Source: CAVQWT01 sp963717705
GTDB lineage: Bacteria > Pseudomonadota > Gammaproteobacteria > Burkholderiales > Casimicrobiaceae
Direction of reading: 5' to 3'
NCBI GenBank assembly: GCA_963717705.1
Contig: CAVQWT010000004.1
Location: forward strand, 1 to 64,000
DNA length: 64,000 nt
A program made the position numbers and the translations under genes. Shown here in pieces: positions 26,522 through 35,028 of this stretch; the first letter of the stretch is position 1; every line of letters begins with the position of its first letter. The notes beneath the pieces were generated by a model. It saw only the letters and a list, made by a program, of their open reading frames with translations. It was not told where the DNA came from and did not search any database.

Positions 26522-27313
26522 ATGCATCCAGTTCCCGTCGTCCTGGTCACCGGCGCGAGCCGCGGGCTCGGCCGCGGCGTCGCCGTCGAAGCCGCCGCGC
26601 AGGGACTGTCGGTGGCGATCAACTACGCGAGCAACGCCGCGGCCGCCGCGGAGACCGCCGAGCTGTGCCGGCGCGCGGCCGCGAATCCCGGGCAGGCATT
26701 CGTCGCGGTTCAGGGCGACGTCGGCCGCCCCGGGGACCGCGCGGCGATCCTCGCGCAGACGCTGGATGCCTTCGGAAGGCTGGACGCGCTGGTCAACAAC
26801 GCCGGCATTGCGCCGCGGGTGCGGGCGGACCTGACGGAGACGACCGAAGCGTCGTTCGAGGAAGTGTTGCGCGTCAATCTCCAGGGGCCGTACTTTCTCA
26901 CCCAGGCGGTGGCGAACCACTGGCTGGCGAAGCCGTACGCCCCGGCCCTCCCGGGTGGATTCAAGATCGTGTTCGTCACGTCGATCTCGGCCGACACCGC
27001 GTCGGTGAACCGCGGCGAGTACTGCATCTCGAAGGCCGGTCTGGCGATGACCTCGCAGCTGTGGGCCGTGCGGCTCGCCGACCAGGGCGTGCAGGTGCTC
27101 GAGCTGCGTCCCGGGATCATGGCGACCGACATGACGTCCGGGGTGAAGGAGAAGTACGACAAGCTTATCGCCGAAGGTCTCGTCCCGCAGCGGCGATGGG
27201 GAACCGCCGAGGACGTGGGGCGCGCGGTTCGCGCGGTGCTGGCGGGGAACTTCCCGTTCACCACCGGCGACGTCATCCATCTCGATGGCGGCTTCCACGT
27301 CCGCCGCCTGTAG
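26522..27313 (+). CDS. short-chain dehydrogenase/reductase (3-ketoacyl-ACP reductase-like)
   Basis: 263 residues of the classical SDR family: TGASRGLG near residues 10-17, NNAGIAPR, a catalytic serine in VTSISA, YCISK with the catalytic Tyr and Lys, then RPGIMATDMT and the terminal GDVIHLDGGFHV. The context, between a Gfo/Idh oxidoreductase and a GH88-like hydrolase, suggests oxidation or reduction of a sugar or sugar acid rather than fatty-acid synthesis. GAGGA about 7 bases before this ATG favours it over the in-frame ATG at 26492. Confidence 0.85.
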   Translation: MHPVPVVLVTGASRGLGRGVAVEAAAQGLSVAINYASNAAAAAETAELCRRAAANPGQAFVAVQGDVGRPGDRAAILAQTLDAFGRLDALVNNAGIAPRVRADLTETTEASFEEVLRVNLQGPYFLTQAVANHWLAKPYAPALPGGFKIVFVTSISADTASVNRGEYCISKAGLAMTSQLWAVRLADQGVQVLELRPGIMATDMTSGVKEKYDKLIAEGLVPQRRWGTAEDVGRAVRAVLAGNFPFTTGDVIHLDGGFHVRRL

Positions 27314-27337
27314 CGCTGCAACCATTCCGGAACTTCC

Positions 27338-28717
27338 ATGATCCGCATCGACGCCAAGATCTCCCCGCAATCGCTCGCAGGTCCGGTCGAGCGCCTGTTC
27401 GAGCTCTCCGCCCGGAAGATCGCGCTGGTCGAGAAGCACTGGACCCCGTCGGCCGGCACGCCGGTGTTCACCGCGGCCGGCCGCTACACCTCGCGCGGCT
27501 GGACCGAGTGGACCCAGGGGTTCCAGTTCGGCTCGGCGATCCTGCAGTTCGACGCGACCGACGACCCGAAGATGCTGGAGCTCGGCCGGCGCAATACGGT
27601 GCGCCACATGGCGAGCCACGTCAGCCACGTCGGCGTCCACGACCACGGCTTCAACAACGTCTCCACCTACGGCAACCTGCTGCGCCTTGCGCACGAGGGG
27701 CGCGTCGTGGCCGACGAATGGGAGATTTCGTTCTACCAGCTCGCGCTGAAGCTGTCGGGGGCGGTCCAGGCGGCGCGCTGGACCGAGCTGCCCGACGGGC
27801 TGGGCTACATCCGCTCGTTCAACGGGCCGCACTCGCTGTTCGCCGACACCATGCGCTCGCTGCGCTCGCTGGCGCTCGGCCACCAGCTCGGCCATGCGCT
27901 GATGGGCGAGCGGGACCGCCGGATCTCGCTGCTGCAGCGCCTCGTCCAGCACGCCGACACCAACGCGCGCTACAACGTCTACTTCGGCGAGGGACGCGAC
28001 GCCTACGACGTGCGCGGCCGCGTGGCGCACGAGTCGGTGTTCAACCTGAACGACGGGTCGTACCGCTGCCCGTCCAGCCAGCAGGGCTACTCGCCGTTCA
28101 CCACCTGGACCCGTGGGCTCGCGTGGGTGCTGACCGGGTACGCCGAGCAGATCGAGTTCCTCGACACGCTGAAGGACGCCGAGCTCAAGCCCTTCGGCGG
28201 CCGGAAGGCGTTGCTGGCGCGCTACGTCGCCGCGGCGCGCGCGACCGCCGACTTCTACATCGAGTACACGCCGACCTGCGGGGTCCCGTACTGGGATACC
28301 GGCGCACCCGGACTCGCGCACCTCGGCAGCTACCTCGACCGGCCCGCGGACCCGTTCAACGATCACGAGCCCGTCGACAGCTCGGCGGCCGCGATTGCCG
28401 CGCAGGGACTGATCCGGCTGGGCGTGTTCCTGGGCGCGCACGGCGACGCGCGCGCCGGCAGACGCTACCTCGCGGCCGGCCTGACGACGGCGCGGACGCT
28501 GTTCGCCGAGCCGTACCTGTCGACCGATCCGAAGCACCAGGGCCTGCTGCTGCACTCGGTCTATCACCGGCCGAACGGCTGGGACCACGTGCCCAAAGGG
28601 CGGAAGATCCCGTGCGGCGAATCGTCGATGTGGGGCGACTATCACGCCCGCGAACTCGCGCTGCTGATCCGGCGGATGGCGCGCGACGAGCCGTACTACG
28701 CGTTCTTCCGCATCTGA
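27338..28717 (+). CDS. GH88-like unsaturated glucuronyl hydrolase
   Basis: 459 residues, no signal peptide, so cytoplasmic. Motifs of the GH88 alpha6/alpha6 barrel are present: HDHGF (101-105), with Asp102 at the place of the first catalytic-site Asp; FADTM with Asp170 at the place of the second; then SSQQGYSPFTTWTRGLAWVL, GVPYWDTGAPG and DSSAAAIAAQGLIRL. The end (SSMWGDYHARELALL) also fits. Such enzymes remove unsaturated uronic acids from oligosaccharides produced by polysaccharide lyases. It is probably co-transcribed with the SDR 24 bases upstream. Similarity to characterised GH88 is partial, so the exact linkage is unknown. Confidence 0.75.
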   Translation: MIRIDAKISPQSLAGPVERLFELSARKIALVEKHWTPSAGTPVFTAAGRYTSRGWTEWTQGFQFGSAILQFDATDDPKMLELGRRNTVRHMASHVSHVGVHDHGFNNVSTYGNLLRLAHEGRVVADEWEISFYQLALKLSGAVQAARWTELPDGLGYIRSFNGPHSLFADTMRSLRSLALGHQLGHALMGERDRRISLLQRLVQHADTNARYNVYFGEGRDAYDVRGRVAHESVFNLNDGSYRCPSSQQGYSPFTTWTRGLAWVLTGYAEQIEFLDTLKDAELKPFGGRKALLARYVAAARATADFYIEYTPTCGVPYWDTGAPGLAHLGSYLDRPADPFNDHEPVDSSAAAIAAQGLIRLGVFLGAHGDARAGRRYLAAGLTTARTLFAEPYLSTDPKHQGLLLHSVYHRPNGWDHVPKGRKIPCGESSMWGDYHARELALLIRRMARDEPYYAFFRI

Positions 28718-28795
28718 CATCGGCGAGTCGACGAGATCCGGCCGCGACCGGGCCCGCGGGCAGCGGTCGCGTGCCGGCGCGCACTCGCGGCGCCG

Positions 28796-29665
28796 TCAGC
28801 AGGCGGTGGCGTGCCGGGCCTTGCAGGTGGCGAGGACCTCGTCCGGGTCACGCTTCCACCAGTGGTTCGCCGAGAAGATCTCGACCTCGTGCGCGCCGCG
28901 GTAGCCGGCGGTCTCCATCCACGATCGGATCAGCGGCAGGTCGATGACGCCGTCGCCCATCATGCCGCGGTCGAGCAGCAGGTCGTGCGTGGGCACCAGC
29001 CAGTCGCAGAGGTGGAACGCCAGGAGCCGCGACGTCCCGTCGGCGGCGCGCGCCCGCCCGGCGCGCTCGATCTCCCGCGCGAGGTCGGGATCCCACCAGA
29101 CGTGGTAGACGTCGACGGCGATGCCCAGCCCGTCGCCCAGCTCGTCGCACAGGGCGTTGGCGTGCGCCATCGTGTTCACGCAGGCGCGGTCCGCCGCGTA
29201 CATCGGGTGCAGCGGCTCGATCGCCAGCGGCATGCCGGCCGGACGCGCGTAGTCGAGAAGTTCGGCGATGCCGTCGCGCACCATCGCCCGCGCGCCGGCG
29301 AGGTCCTTCGAAACCGGCGTCCCGTCGGCGTCTTTCGGCAGGCCGCCGACGACCAGCACCAGGCAGGGCGCGCCGAGCGTCAGCGCCTCGTCGACCGCGC
29401 GGCGGTTGTCGTCGCGCGCTGCGGCACGGCCGGCGGCGTCGGGCGCGGGGAACATCCCGCCCCGGCAGTACCCCGAAAGCTCCAGCCCAGTCGCGCGCAG
29501 GTGCGCCGCCGTCGCGTGCAGGCCGTCCTTCGCCACCTGATCCCGCCACGGCGAGATCCGGCGGATGCCGTGGCGCGCGCAGCCATCGATGATCTGCGCG
29601 AGCGTCCACTGCGCACGGACCGTCGCGGTGTTGAGCGAGAGCAGGGCGGGGTCGGGGGCGATCAT
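28796..29665 (-). CDS. sugar phosphate isomerase/epimerase-like TIM-barrel protein
   Basis: 289 residues of the AP endonuclease 2/xylose isomerase-like TIM-barrel superfamily. Probable metal-binding residues lie in AIEPLHPMYAADRACV, GIAVDVYHVWWDPDL, AFHLCDWLV and EVEIFSANHWWKRD, which supply the usual Glu, Asp, His and Glu ligands. It starts 15 bases after the Gfo/Idh gene upstream on the same strand. The likely role is isomerisation or epimerisation of a sugar-acid intermediate made by that oxidoreductase. The family does not define the substrate. Confidence 0.82.
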   Translation of the reverse strand: MIAPDPALLSLNTATVRAQWTLAQIIDGCARHGIRRISPWRDQVAKDGLHATAAHLRATGLELSGYCRGGMFPAPDAAGRAAARDDNRRAVDEALTLGAPCLVLVVGGLPKDADGTPVSKDLAGARAMVRDGIAELLDYARPAGMPLAIEPLHPMYAADRACVNTMAHANALCDELGDGLGIAVDVYHVWWDPDLAREIERAGRARAADGTSRLLAFHLCDWLVPTHDLLLDRGMMGDGVIDLPLIRSWMETAGYRGAHEVEIFSANHWWKRDPDEVLATCKARHATAC

Positions 29666-29680
29666 CGCCGGCGCGCGGAC

Positions 29681-30832
29681 CTAAGCGGCGAGGGGCGGGA
29701 CGTCGACCCAGCGCCGGTCGCGCCACGACGCCAGCGCGCACTCGACCAGCTGGACGCCCTTGGCGCCCTCGCGCAGCGTCCACGGGAACGGCGCGTCGGC
29801 GACGACGTGGCGGATGAAGTGCTCCCACTGCGTCCTGAAGCCGTTGTCGTAGGTCGTCGTGTCGGGCACTTCCTGCCAGCCGCCGAGGAAGTCGATCGCC
29901 TGCCGCAGGTCGGGATTCCACACCGGCTTGGGCGTGTTGACGCGCGACTGGGTCCTGCAGTCGGTGAGCCCCGCGACGGCGGAGCCGTGCGTGCCGTCGA
30001 CGTGGAAAGTGACGAGGTCGTCGCGCCGGACGCGCGTGCACCAGCTGCTGTTGATCGTCGCGACGACGCCGCCGTCGAGCTCGAACATCGCGTACGCGGC
30101 GTCGTCCGCCGTTGCGCGGTACTTCCGGCCCTGCTCGTCCCAGCGCTCGGGAATGTGGGTCGCGCCGCGGCAGCAGACGCTCTTCACCTCGCCGAACAGG
30201 TTGTCGAGGACGTAGCGCCAGTGGCAGAGCATGTCGAGGATGATGCCGCCGCCGTCCTCGGCGCGGTAGTTCCACGACGGCCGCTGGATCGGCTGCAGGT
30301 CGCCCTCGAACACCCAGTAGCCGAATTCCCCGCGTACCGACAGCATGCGGCCGAAGAACCCCGCCTCGCGGAGCATCGCGAGCTTCATCAAGCCGGGCAG
30401 GAACAGCTTGTCCTGCACCACGCCGTGCTTGATCCCGGCGCGTTCCGCCGCGCGGGCGAGGTCGAGCGCCTCGCCGAGGCTGGTCGCGATCGGCTTCTCG
30501 CAGTAGACGTGCTTGCCGGCGGCGATCGCGCGCTGCAGCAGCCCGGGCCGCGCCTGCGTCGTCGCGGCGTCGAAGAAGACGGTGTCGTCGGGATTCGCGA
30601 GCGCGGCGTCGATGTCGGTGCCGAAACGCGCGATGCCGTGCGCCTGCGCCAGCGCCCGGATCCGCTCGGCGTTGCGGCCGATGAGGATCGGGTCGGGCAT
30701 CACGCGATCGCCGTCGGCGAGCGCGACGCCGCCCTGGCTGCGGATCGCGACGATCGAGCGGATGAGGTGCTGGTTCATCCCCATCCTACCCGTCACGCCG
30801 TTCATGATGATGCCAAGCCGTCGTTCGCCCAT
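29681..30832 (-). CDS. Gfo/Idh/MocA family NAD(P)-dependent oxidoreductase
   Basis: 383 residues. The Rossmann N-terminus is unusual in reading GIIMNGVTGRMG, like dihydrodipicolinate-reductase-type openings, but VYCEKPIAT near residue 105 is the diagnostic EKP motif. The C-terminal part (DMLCHWRYVLDNLFGEVKSV) has the conserved His used in catalysis in this family. The ATG follows GGAG by 8 bases. It lies between tctA and the TIM-barrel isomerase and is probably in the TetR-linked transporter operon, acting on the imported compound. Confidence 0.87.
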   Translation of the reverse strand: MGERRLGIIMNGVTGRMGMNQHLIRSIVAIRSQGGVALADGDRVMPDPILIGRNAERIRALAQAHGIARFGTDIDAALANPDDTVFFDAATTQARPGLLQRAIAAGKHVYCEKPIATSLGEALDLARAAERAGIKHGVVQDKLFLPGLMKLAMLREAGFFGRMLSVRGEFGYWVFEGDLQPIQRPSWNYRAEDGGGIILDMLCHWRYVLDNLFGEVKSVCCRGATHIPERWDEQGRKYRATADDAAYAMFELDGGVVATINSSWCTRVRRDDLVTFHVDGTHGSAVAGLTDCRTQSRVNTPKPVWNPDLRQAIDFLGGWQEVPDTTTYDNGFRTQWEHFIRHVVADAPFPWTLREGAKGVQLVECALASWRDRRWVDVPPLAA

Positions 30833-30948
30833 CGTCGCAAGCTCCGTCAGTTTCGAAACGGGACGGCGTCCGCCCCGGCGTGGCCGCCGCGTGATGCCGC
30901 GGTCGCGCGCCCGGCATGCGCCTTGCAGGCTGCGGCGACGCGCATCGC

Positions 30949-32466
30949 CTATCCGGCCGCCGGCTTCGCCCGCCGCCGGAACAGCCGGCCCAGACGGTCG
31001 CCGACGCCGGGGATCTTGAAGGCAATGACGATTACGATCGTGATCCAGAGCACCGCGGAGATCGGCCGCGTGAAGAACGGCGTGAGTTCGCCGTCGGACA
31101 GCACCAGCCCGCGGCGGAAGCCCTTTTCCATCAGGTCGCCGAGCACGATGCCGAGCACCAGCGGCGCGACCGGGTACTTGAGGCGCCGCAGCGCGTAGCC
31201 CAGGACGCCGAACGACAGCATCACCCAGACGTCGAACAGCCGTTGCGAGATCGCGTACGAACCGACGACGCACAGGACGAAGATGATCGGCAGGATGATG
31301 GGCTTGGGGACCATCAGCACCTTGATCAGCAGATTGGTGAGCGTCAGGCCGTAAAGCAGTATGGCCAGCGTCGCGAACATCATCATCGCGACGACGTCGT
31401 AGACGAAGGTCGGCGCCTCGATCATGATCATCGGGCCGGGTCGCACGCCGTGGATCAGCATCGCCGCCATCAGCACGGCGGCCGGCGCGGAACCCGGAAT
31501 GCCCAGCGTGAGCACGGGAATCACGGCGCCCGGCACGCACGCATTGTCGCCGGTCTCGGCGGCCATCAGCCCGTCGATCGAACCCTTGCCGAACTGCTCC
31601 TTCTCCTTGCTGACGCGCTTCGCGGCAGCGTAGGACGACCACGCCGCGACGTCCTCGCCCACCCCGGGCAGGATGCCGATGAACGTGCCGATGATGCCGG
31701 AGCGCAGGATCGTCCGCCAATACTGGGTGACGTCCCGCAGCTTCGGGATCACCGAGTCGAAGGGGTTGATCTTCACCGGTGCGGCCCGCTCGCGCACCGC
31801 CATCAGCAGCTCGGCAAAGCCGAACGCGCCGACGAGCGCGGGGACGAGTTGCAGGCCGCCGGCGAGGTCGCGGCTGCCGAACGTGAAACGGTCGTAGGCG
31901 TAGATCCCCTCCTGGCCGATGGCGGCGCTGAAGATGCCGACGAGTCCGGCGATCCAGCCCTTGAGCGGGTCGTCGCCGGTCAGCGTGCCGGCGATGATCA
32001 CGCCGAAGAGCGCCAGCCAGAAGAACTCGTAGGCGCCGAACTTGAGCGCGAGGTTGCCCAGGACGGGCGTGAACAGCGCGAGGAAGAACATGCCGATCAG
32101 CGTGCCCAGCACCGAGCCCGACGTCGCGATGCCCATCGCGCGGCCCGCGAGGCCCTGCTTCGCCAGCGCGTGGCCGTCGAGGCACGCCGCGGCGGAGGCC
32201 GGCGTGCCGGGGATGTTGAGCAGGATCGCCGACCGCGAGCCGCCGTAGATCGCGCCGACGTAGGTGCAGATCAGCACCAGCAGCGCCTGGCTCGACGGCA
32301 TCTTGATCGTCAGCGTCGTCATCAGCGCGACGCCCATCGTCGCGGTGAGCCCGGGCAGCGCGCCGATGATGACGCCGACCAGCGACGAGAGGAGGATCAG
32401 GCCGAGGCTCAACGGGTCGCAGAAGCTCCAGATCGAGTGACCGAAGGCGATGAGGCCGTCGAACAT
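30949..32466 (-). CDS. tctA: tripartite tricarboxylate transporter, large membrane subunit (TctA)
   Basis: 505 residues with about 12 membrane helices. TctA signatures include GLTATMGVALMTTLTIKM, ICTYVGAIYGGSRSAILLNI, NIPGTPASAAACLDGHALAK, and the second-half repeat GILPGVGEDVAAWSSY with GIPGSAPAAVLMAAM. This subunit forms the transport path of the TTT system and works with TctB and the periplasmic TctC. The start chosen (MFDGLIAFGHS) matches the family's normal N-terminus. It follows tctB by 34 bases and precedes the Gfo/Idh gene. Confidence 0.93.
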   Translation of the reverse strand: MFDGLIAFGHSIWSFCDPLSLGLILLSSLVGVIIGALPGLTATMGVALMTTLTIKMPSSQALLVLICTYVGAIYGGSRSAILLNIPGTPASAAACLDGHALAKQGLAGRAMGIATSGSVLGTLIGMFFLALFTPVLGNLALKFGAYEFFWLALFGVIIAGTLTGDDPLKGWIAGLVGIFSAAIGQEGIYAYDRFTFGSRDLAGGLQLVPALVGAFGFAELLMAVRERAAPVKINPFDSVIPKLRDVTQYWRTILRSGIIGTFIGILPGVGEDVAAWSSYAAAKRVSKEKEQFGKGSIDGLMAAETGDNACVPGAVIPVLTLGIPGSAPAAVLMAAMLIHGVRPGPMIMIEAPTFVYDVVAMMMFATLAILLYGLTLTNLLIKVLMVPKPIILPIIFVLCVVGSYAISQRLFDVWVMLSFGVLGYALRRLKYPVAPLVLGIVLGDLMEKGFRRGLVLSDGELTPFFTRPISAVLWITIVIVIAFKIPGVGDRLGRLFRRRAKPAAG

Positions 32467-32500
32467 GGCGTGGCGCGGGGTCCGGGATCGCGGCGGCCGG

Positions 32501-32962
32501 CTACGGCAGCCGCACGTAGAAGAGCTGCTCGAACAGCAAGGTGACGACGAGCGCCGTGAGCACGCCGCAGGCGAGCGCGACGACGGCGCCGCGGACCAGC
32601 TTGCCCTCGGCCTTGCGCTTCGCATGCTGGAAAAGGAACACGAACGCGGTGACGAAGGCGGCGGTGACGAGCCAGAACGGCAGGCCGCGCCCGACCAGCA
32701 GCACTGCGTAGACCATGAACATTCCAGCCGCGAGCGCGAAGCTCGACAGCGGCGCGTAGTCGGTGTCGTCCGCTTCGGCGGCGTCCCAGCCGATGCGCCG
32801 CGCGCGGCGGACCGACCGCAGCGCCAGCACGCCGCCCAGCATCGCCAGCAGACTGCCGACGATGCCGGGCCACAGTCCCGGTGCCGTGTGCAGCGTCGCG
32901 CCCTGCTGTGTCATCCGGTCCATCTGCCACGACAGCACGACGACGACGCAGCCGAGCGTCAT
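32501..32962 (-). CDS. tctB: tripartite tricarboxylate transporter, small membrane subunit (TctB)
   Basis: 153 residues with four membrane segments and the TctB pattern (a first helix ending near LSWQMDRM, GLWPGIVGSLLAMLGGVLA, and a C-terminal VALACGVLTALVVTLLFEQLFYVRLP). The N-terminus is doubtful. The ATG at 32962 has no ribosome-binding site, and the preceding in-frame codons back to a TGA at 33013-33011 read RRDLQGGIVW, which resembles the usual start of TctB but contains no ATG or GTG. A non-standard start or a small sequence error is possible. Confidence 0.8.
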   Translation of the reverse strand: MTLGCVVVVLSWQMDRMTQQGATLHTAPGLWPGIVGSLLAMLGGVLALRSVRRARRIGWDAAEADDTDYAPLSSFALAAGMFMVYAVLLVGRGLPFWLVTAAFVTAFVFLFQHAKRKAEGKLVRGAVVALACGVLTALVVTLLFEQLFYVRLP

Positions 32963-33045
32963 CCAGACGATGCCGCCCTGCAGGTCGCGCCGCGGCGACG
33001 ACGGATAGACTCAGGGGAGGGGACACGGGGTGATTCCTGCAGCGA

Positions 33046-33075
33046 AAGGCCGGCGTCCGCGCGGGCGCCGGCCTT
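33046..33075 (-). terminator. intercistronic GC-rich hairpin between tctC and tctB
   Basis: A perfect 10-bp stem, AAGGCCGGCG against CGCCGGCCTT, with a 10-base loop sits 15 bases after the tctC stop in the direction of transcription. Only three Ts follow it, so it is probably a partial terminator or 3'-end stabiliser giving more binding protein than membrane subunits. That role is an inference from position. Confidence 0.6.
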
Positions 33076-33090
33076 GCGGTTGCGGCTTGG

Positions 33091-34110
33091 CTACGGACGC
33101 GGGATGCCCAGCGTGTCGGGGGCGACCTTCGCCTTGCCGGTGTCGGCGGCCGACCACGCATTGGCCTGCACCGCCGGGAACACCGCCTTCTGCGCTTCGG
33201 CGCCGGCGTACGGGGCGAACTGCGCGCCGCGGCTGGTCGCGTACTGCTTCAGCGCCGTCGAGTTCGCGATCTGCTCGGCCCAGATCTTCTCGACCGTCGC
33301 GATTACCTCCGGCGGCACGCCCTTCGGAATGAAGATGCCGAAGTAGTTGGCCGGGGACTTGAAGCCGGGCACCGACTTCGTCAGCGGCTCGATGACGCCG
33401 TAGCCGTCGAGCTCGACCGGCTTGTCGCCGATGACGGCGAGCGCGCGCAGCTTCTTGCCGCGGATCATCTCCGCCTGCTCGACCGTCAGCTGCGACGTCG
33501 CGTCGGTCTCGCCGGCGACGGTGGCCACGACGGCCGGGTTGCCGCCGTCGTAGGTGACGTGCTTGTACTTGACGCCGGTGGCCTTGGCGATCGCCTCCAT
33601 CGCGCTGTGGCCGCTGGAGTTGACGCCCGCCGTTGCGACGCTGATCGCGCCCGGCTTCGCCTTCATCGCGTCGATCAGCTCGGTCGGCGTCTTGTACGGC
33701 GTGTTCGGGTTCACCGACAGCGTCGACACGTTGGCGACGTTGAGGAAGAGCGCCCAGTCGCCGATCTTGGTGTCGAGCATGCCCAGCACCGCGTACGTGC
33801 CCAGGTCCTGCGCCGCGCCGGCGGTCCAGGTGTAGCCGTCCTTCGGGGCCTCGAGCGCGTTCTTGGTGCCGATCGACCCCGAGGCGCCGGGCTGGTTGAC
33901 GACGACAACCTTCTGGCCGAGCGCCTTCTCGATTTCGGAGGCGGTGACGCGGGTCACCTGGTCGGTGGAGCCGCCGGCGGCCCACGGCACGATGATCGTG
34001 ATGGGCTTCGTCGGCTTCCAGGTGGCCTGGGCGTGCGCCGGAAGCGCGAAGGCGAGCGAAGCGAGCGCGGCGGCGACCGCCGTCATCAGGGTGCGTTTGC
34101 TGTGGTCCAT
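33091..34110 (-). CDS. tctC: tripartite tricarboxylate transporter substrate-binding protein (Bug/TctC family)
   Basis: 339 residues with a cleavable signal (ALASLAFALPAHA-QA). The Bug-family start of the mature protein is present (WKPTKPITIIVPWAAGGSTD), as are QPGASGSIGTKNAL and the ligand-loop segment GVNSSGHSAMEAIAKATG. This periplasmic protein captures a carboxylated solute for TctAB. It is the first gene of the operon: GGAGG lies 5 bases before the ATG, and a TetR-type palindrome is about 90 bases upstream. The ligand is unknown, but the neighbouring genes suggest a sugar acid. Confidence 0.93.
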   Translation of the reverse strand: MDHSKRTLMTAVAAALASLAFALPAHAQATWKPTKPITIIVPWAAGGSTDQVTRVTASEIEKALGQKVVVVNQPGASGSIGTKNALEAPKDGYTWTAGAAQDLGTYAVLGMLDTKIGDWALFLNVANVSTLSVNPNTPYKTPTELIDAMKAKPGAISVATAGVNSSGHSAMEAIAKATGVKYKHVTYDGGNPAVVATVAGETDATSQLTVEQAEMIRGKKLRALAVIGDKPVELDGYGVIEPLTKSVPGFKSPANYFGIFIPKGVPPEVIATVEKIWAEQIANSTALKQYATSRGAQFAPYAGAEAQKAVFPAVQANAWSAADTGKAKVAPDTLGIPRP

Positions 34111-34195
34111 GGGTTCCTCCGGGTGGGGGTGGCTAGACGGGCGGGGCCGTCGCGCGAGTTGCGCGCCGGCCCCGCCGGAAATCGGGCGAGTGAGC

Positions 34196-34209
34196 TAACC
34201 GTCTGGTTA
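34196..34209. promoter_or_regulatory. putative TetR operator upstream of tctC
   Basis: The palindrome TAACC-GTCT-GGTTA is shared, apart from one spacer base, with the element just upstream of the tetR gene at 34949-34962. It lies about 90 bases before the tctC start, where a promoter is expected. Confidence 0.65.
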
Positions 34210-34251
34210 ATTAGCATAGCGCTGCGGCAGGGGGCGACGCAAGCACGGGCC

Positions 34252-34938
34252 TCAAGGTCGCGCGAGGTAGCCCTGGACGATCGCCGTCACGTGGCCGAGC
34301 CGTTCGGCCAGCGCCGCCCGGCTCCGGAGGTTGCGTCCGAAGATCTGCGACAGCGTGGCGTTGTTCGACAGGTAGAAATACCCGAGCGCGGCGATGGAGA
34401 TGTAGAGCTGGACCGGGTCCACGCCGCGGCGGAACACGCCCTCGCGCGCACCACGGTCAAGGAGCGCCGACAGCAGTGCCACCAGCGGCGAGTGCAGGGC
34501 GCGGATCTTGGCCGAGCGCTTGAGGTGCTCGGCGCGATGCAGGTTCTCGGTGTTGAGCAGCGACAGGAACTCCGGGTGGCGCAGGAAGTAGTCCCAGGTG
34601 AACGCGACCAGCCGGCTGATCGCCGCTGCGGGCGGCAGGCCCTCGAGGTGCAGCGCCTGCTCCTCGACGCGGATGTGCTCGTAGGCCCGCTCCAGCACCG
34701 CGAGGAACAGGTCGTCCTTGTTCCCGAAGTAGTAGTAGAGCATCCGCTTGTTCGTCTTCGCCCGCTCCGCGATGCGGTCGACGCGCGCGCCGCCGAGGCC
34801 GTGGCGCGCGAACTCGTGCTTGGCCGCCGCGAGGATCGCCGAGCGCGTGCGCGCGGAATCGCGCTGCGGGCGCCTCTCGGCAGGCGCGGCGGAGGTCGCG
34901 GAGGCGGTGCGGGCGGGGGGGGTCCGGCGGGCCGGCAT
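34252..34938 (-). CDS. TetR/AcrR-family transcriptional regulator
   Basis: 228 residues. After a Pro/Ala-rich N-terminus, a canonical TetR helix-turn-helix domain covers residues about 28-75 (TRSAILAAAKHEFARHGLGG, then the recognition helix NKRMLYYYFGNKDDLFLAVL). The C-terminal ligand-binding part (HPEFLSLLNTENLHRAEHLK) resembles the RutR/CerR-like branch. It reads in the same direction as tctC with 141 bases between. Identical-arm palindromes before tctC and before its own ATG suggest that it represses both, with the transported compound or a product as inducer. Confidence 0.88.
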   Translation of the reverse strand: MPARRTPPARTASATSAAPAERRPQRDSARTRSAILAAAKHEFARHGLGGARVDRIAERAKTNKRMLYYYFGNKDDLFLAVLERAYEHIRVEEQALHLEGLPPAAAISRLVAFTWDYFLRHPEFLSLLNTENLHRAEHLKRSAKIRALHSPLVALLSALLDRGAREGVFRRGVDPVQLYISIAALGYFYLSNNATLSQIFGRNLRSRAALAERLGHVTAIVQGYLARP

Positions 34939-34948
34939 GCCCGATTAT

Positions 34949-34962
34949 TAACCGCCTGGTTA
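34949..34962. promoter_or_regulatory. putative TetR operator upstream of the regulator gene
   Basis: The palindrome TAACC-GCCT-GGTTA is centred 17 bases upstream of the tetR ATG. Its arms are identical to those at 34196-34209 and the spacers differ in one base. The position fits autoregulation. Confidence 0.65.
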
Positions 34963-35028
34963 CCGCGTGCAATCGGCGAGGCGACAGCCCGCGGCGGCTT
35001 GCCGCAGGCGCGCCGCCGGCCGTCGCAC

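Noticed and set aside
26501..31198. Long antisense open frames over the GH88-like, SDR, isomerase and oxidoreductase genes
   Set aside because: Low-complexity Arg/Val/Ala protein in the antisense frame of well-supported genes.
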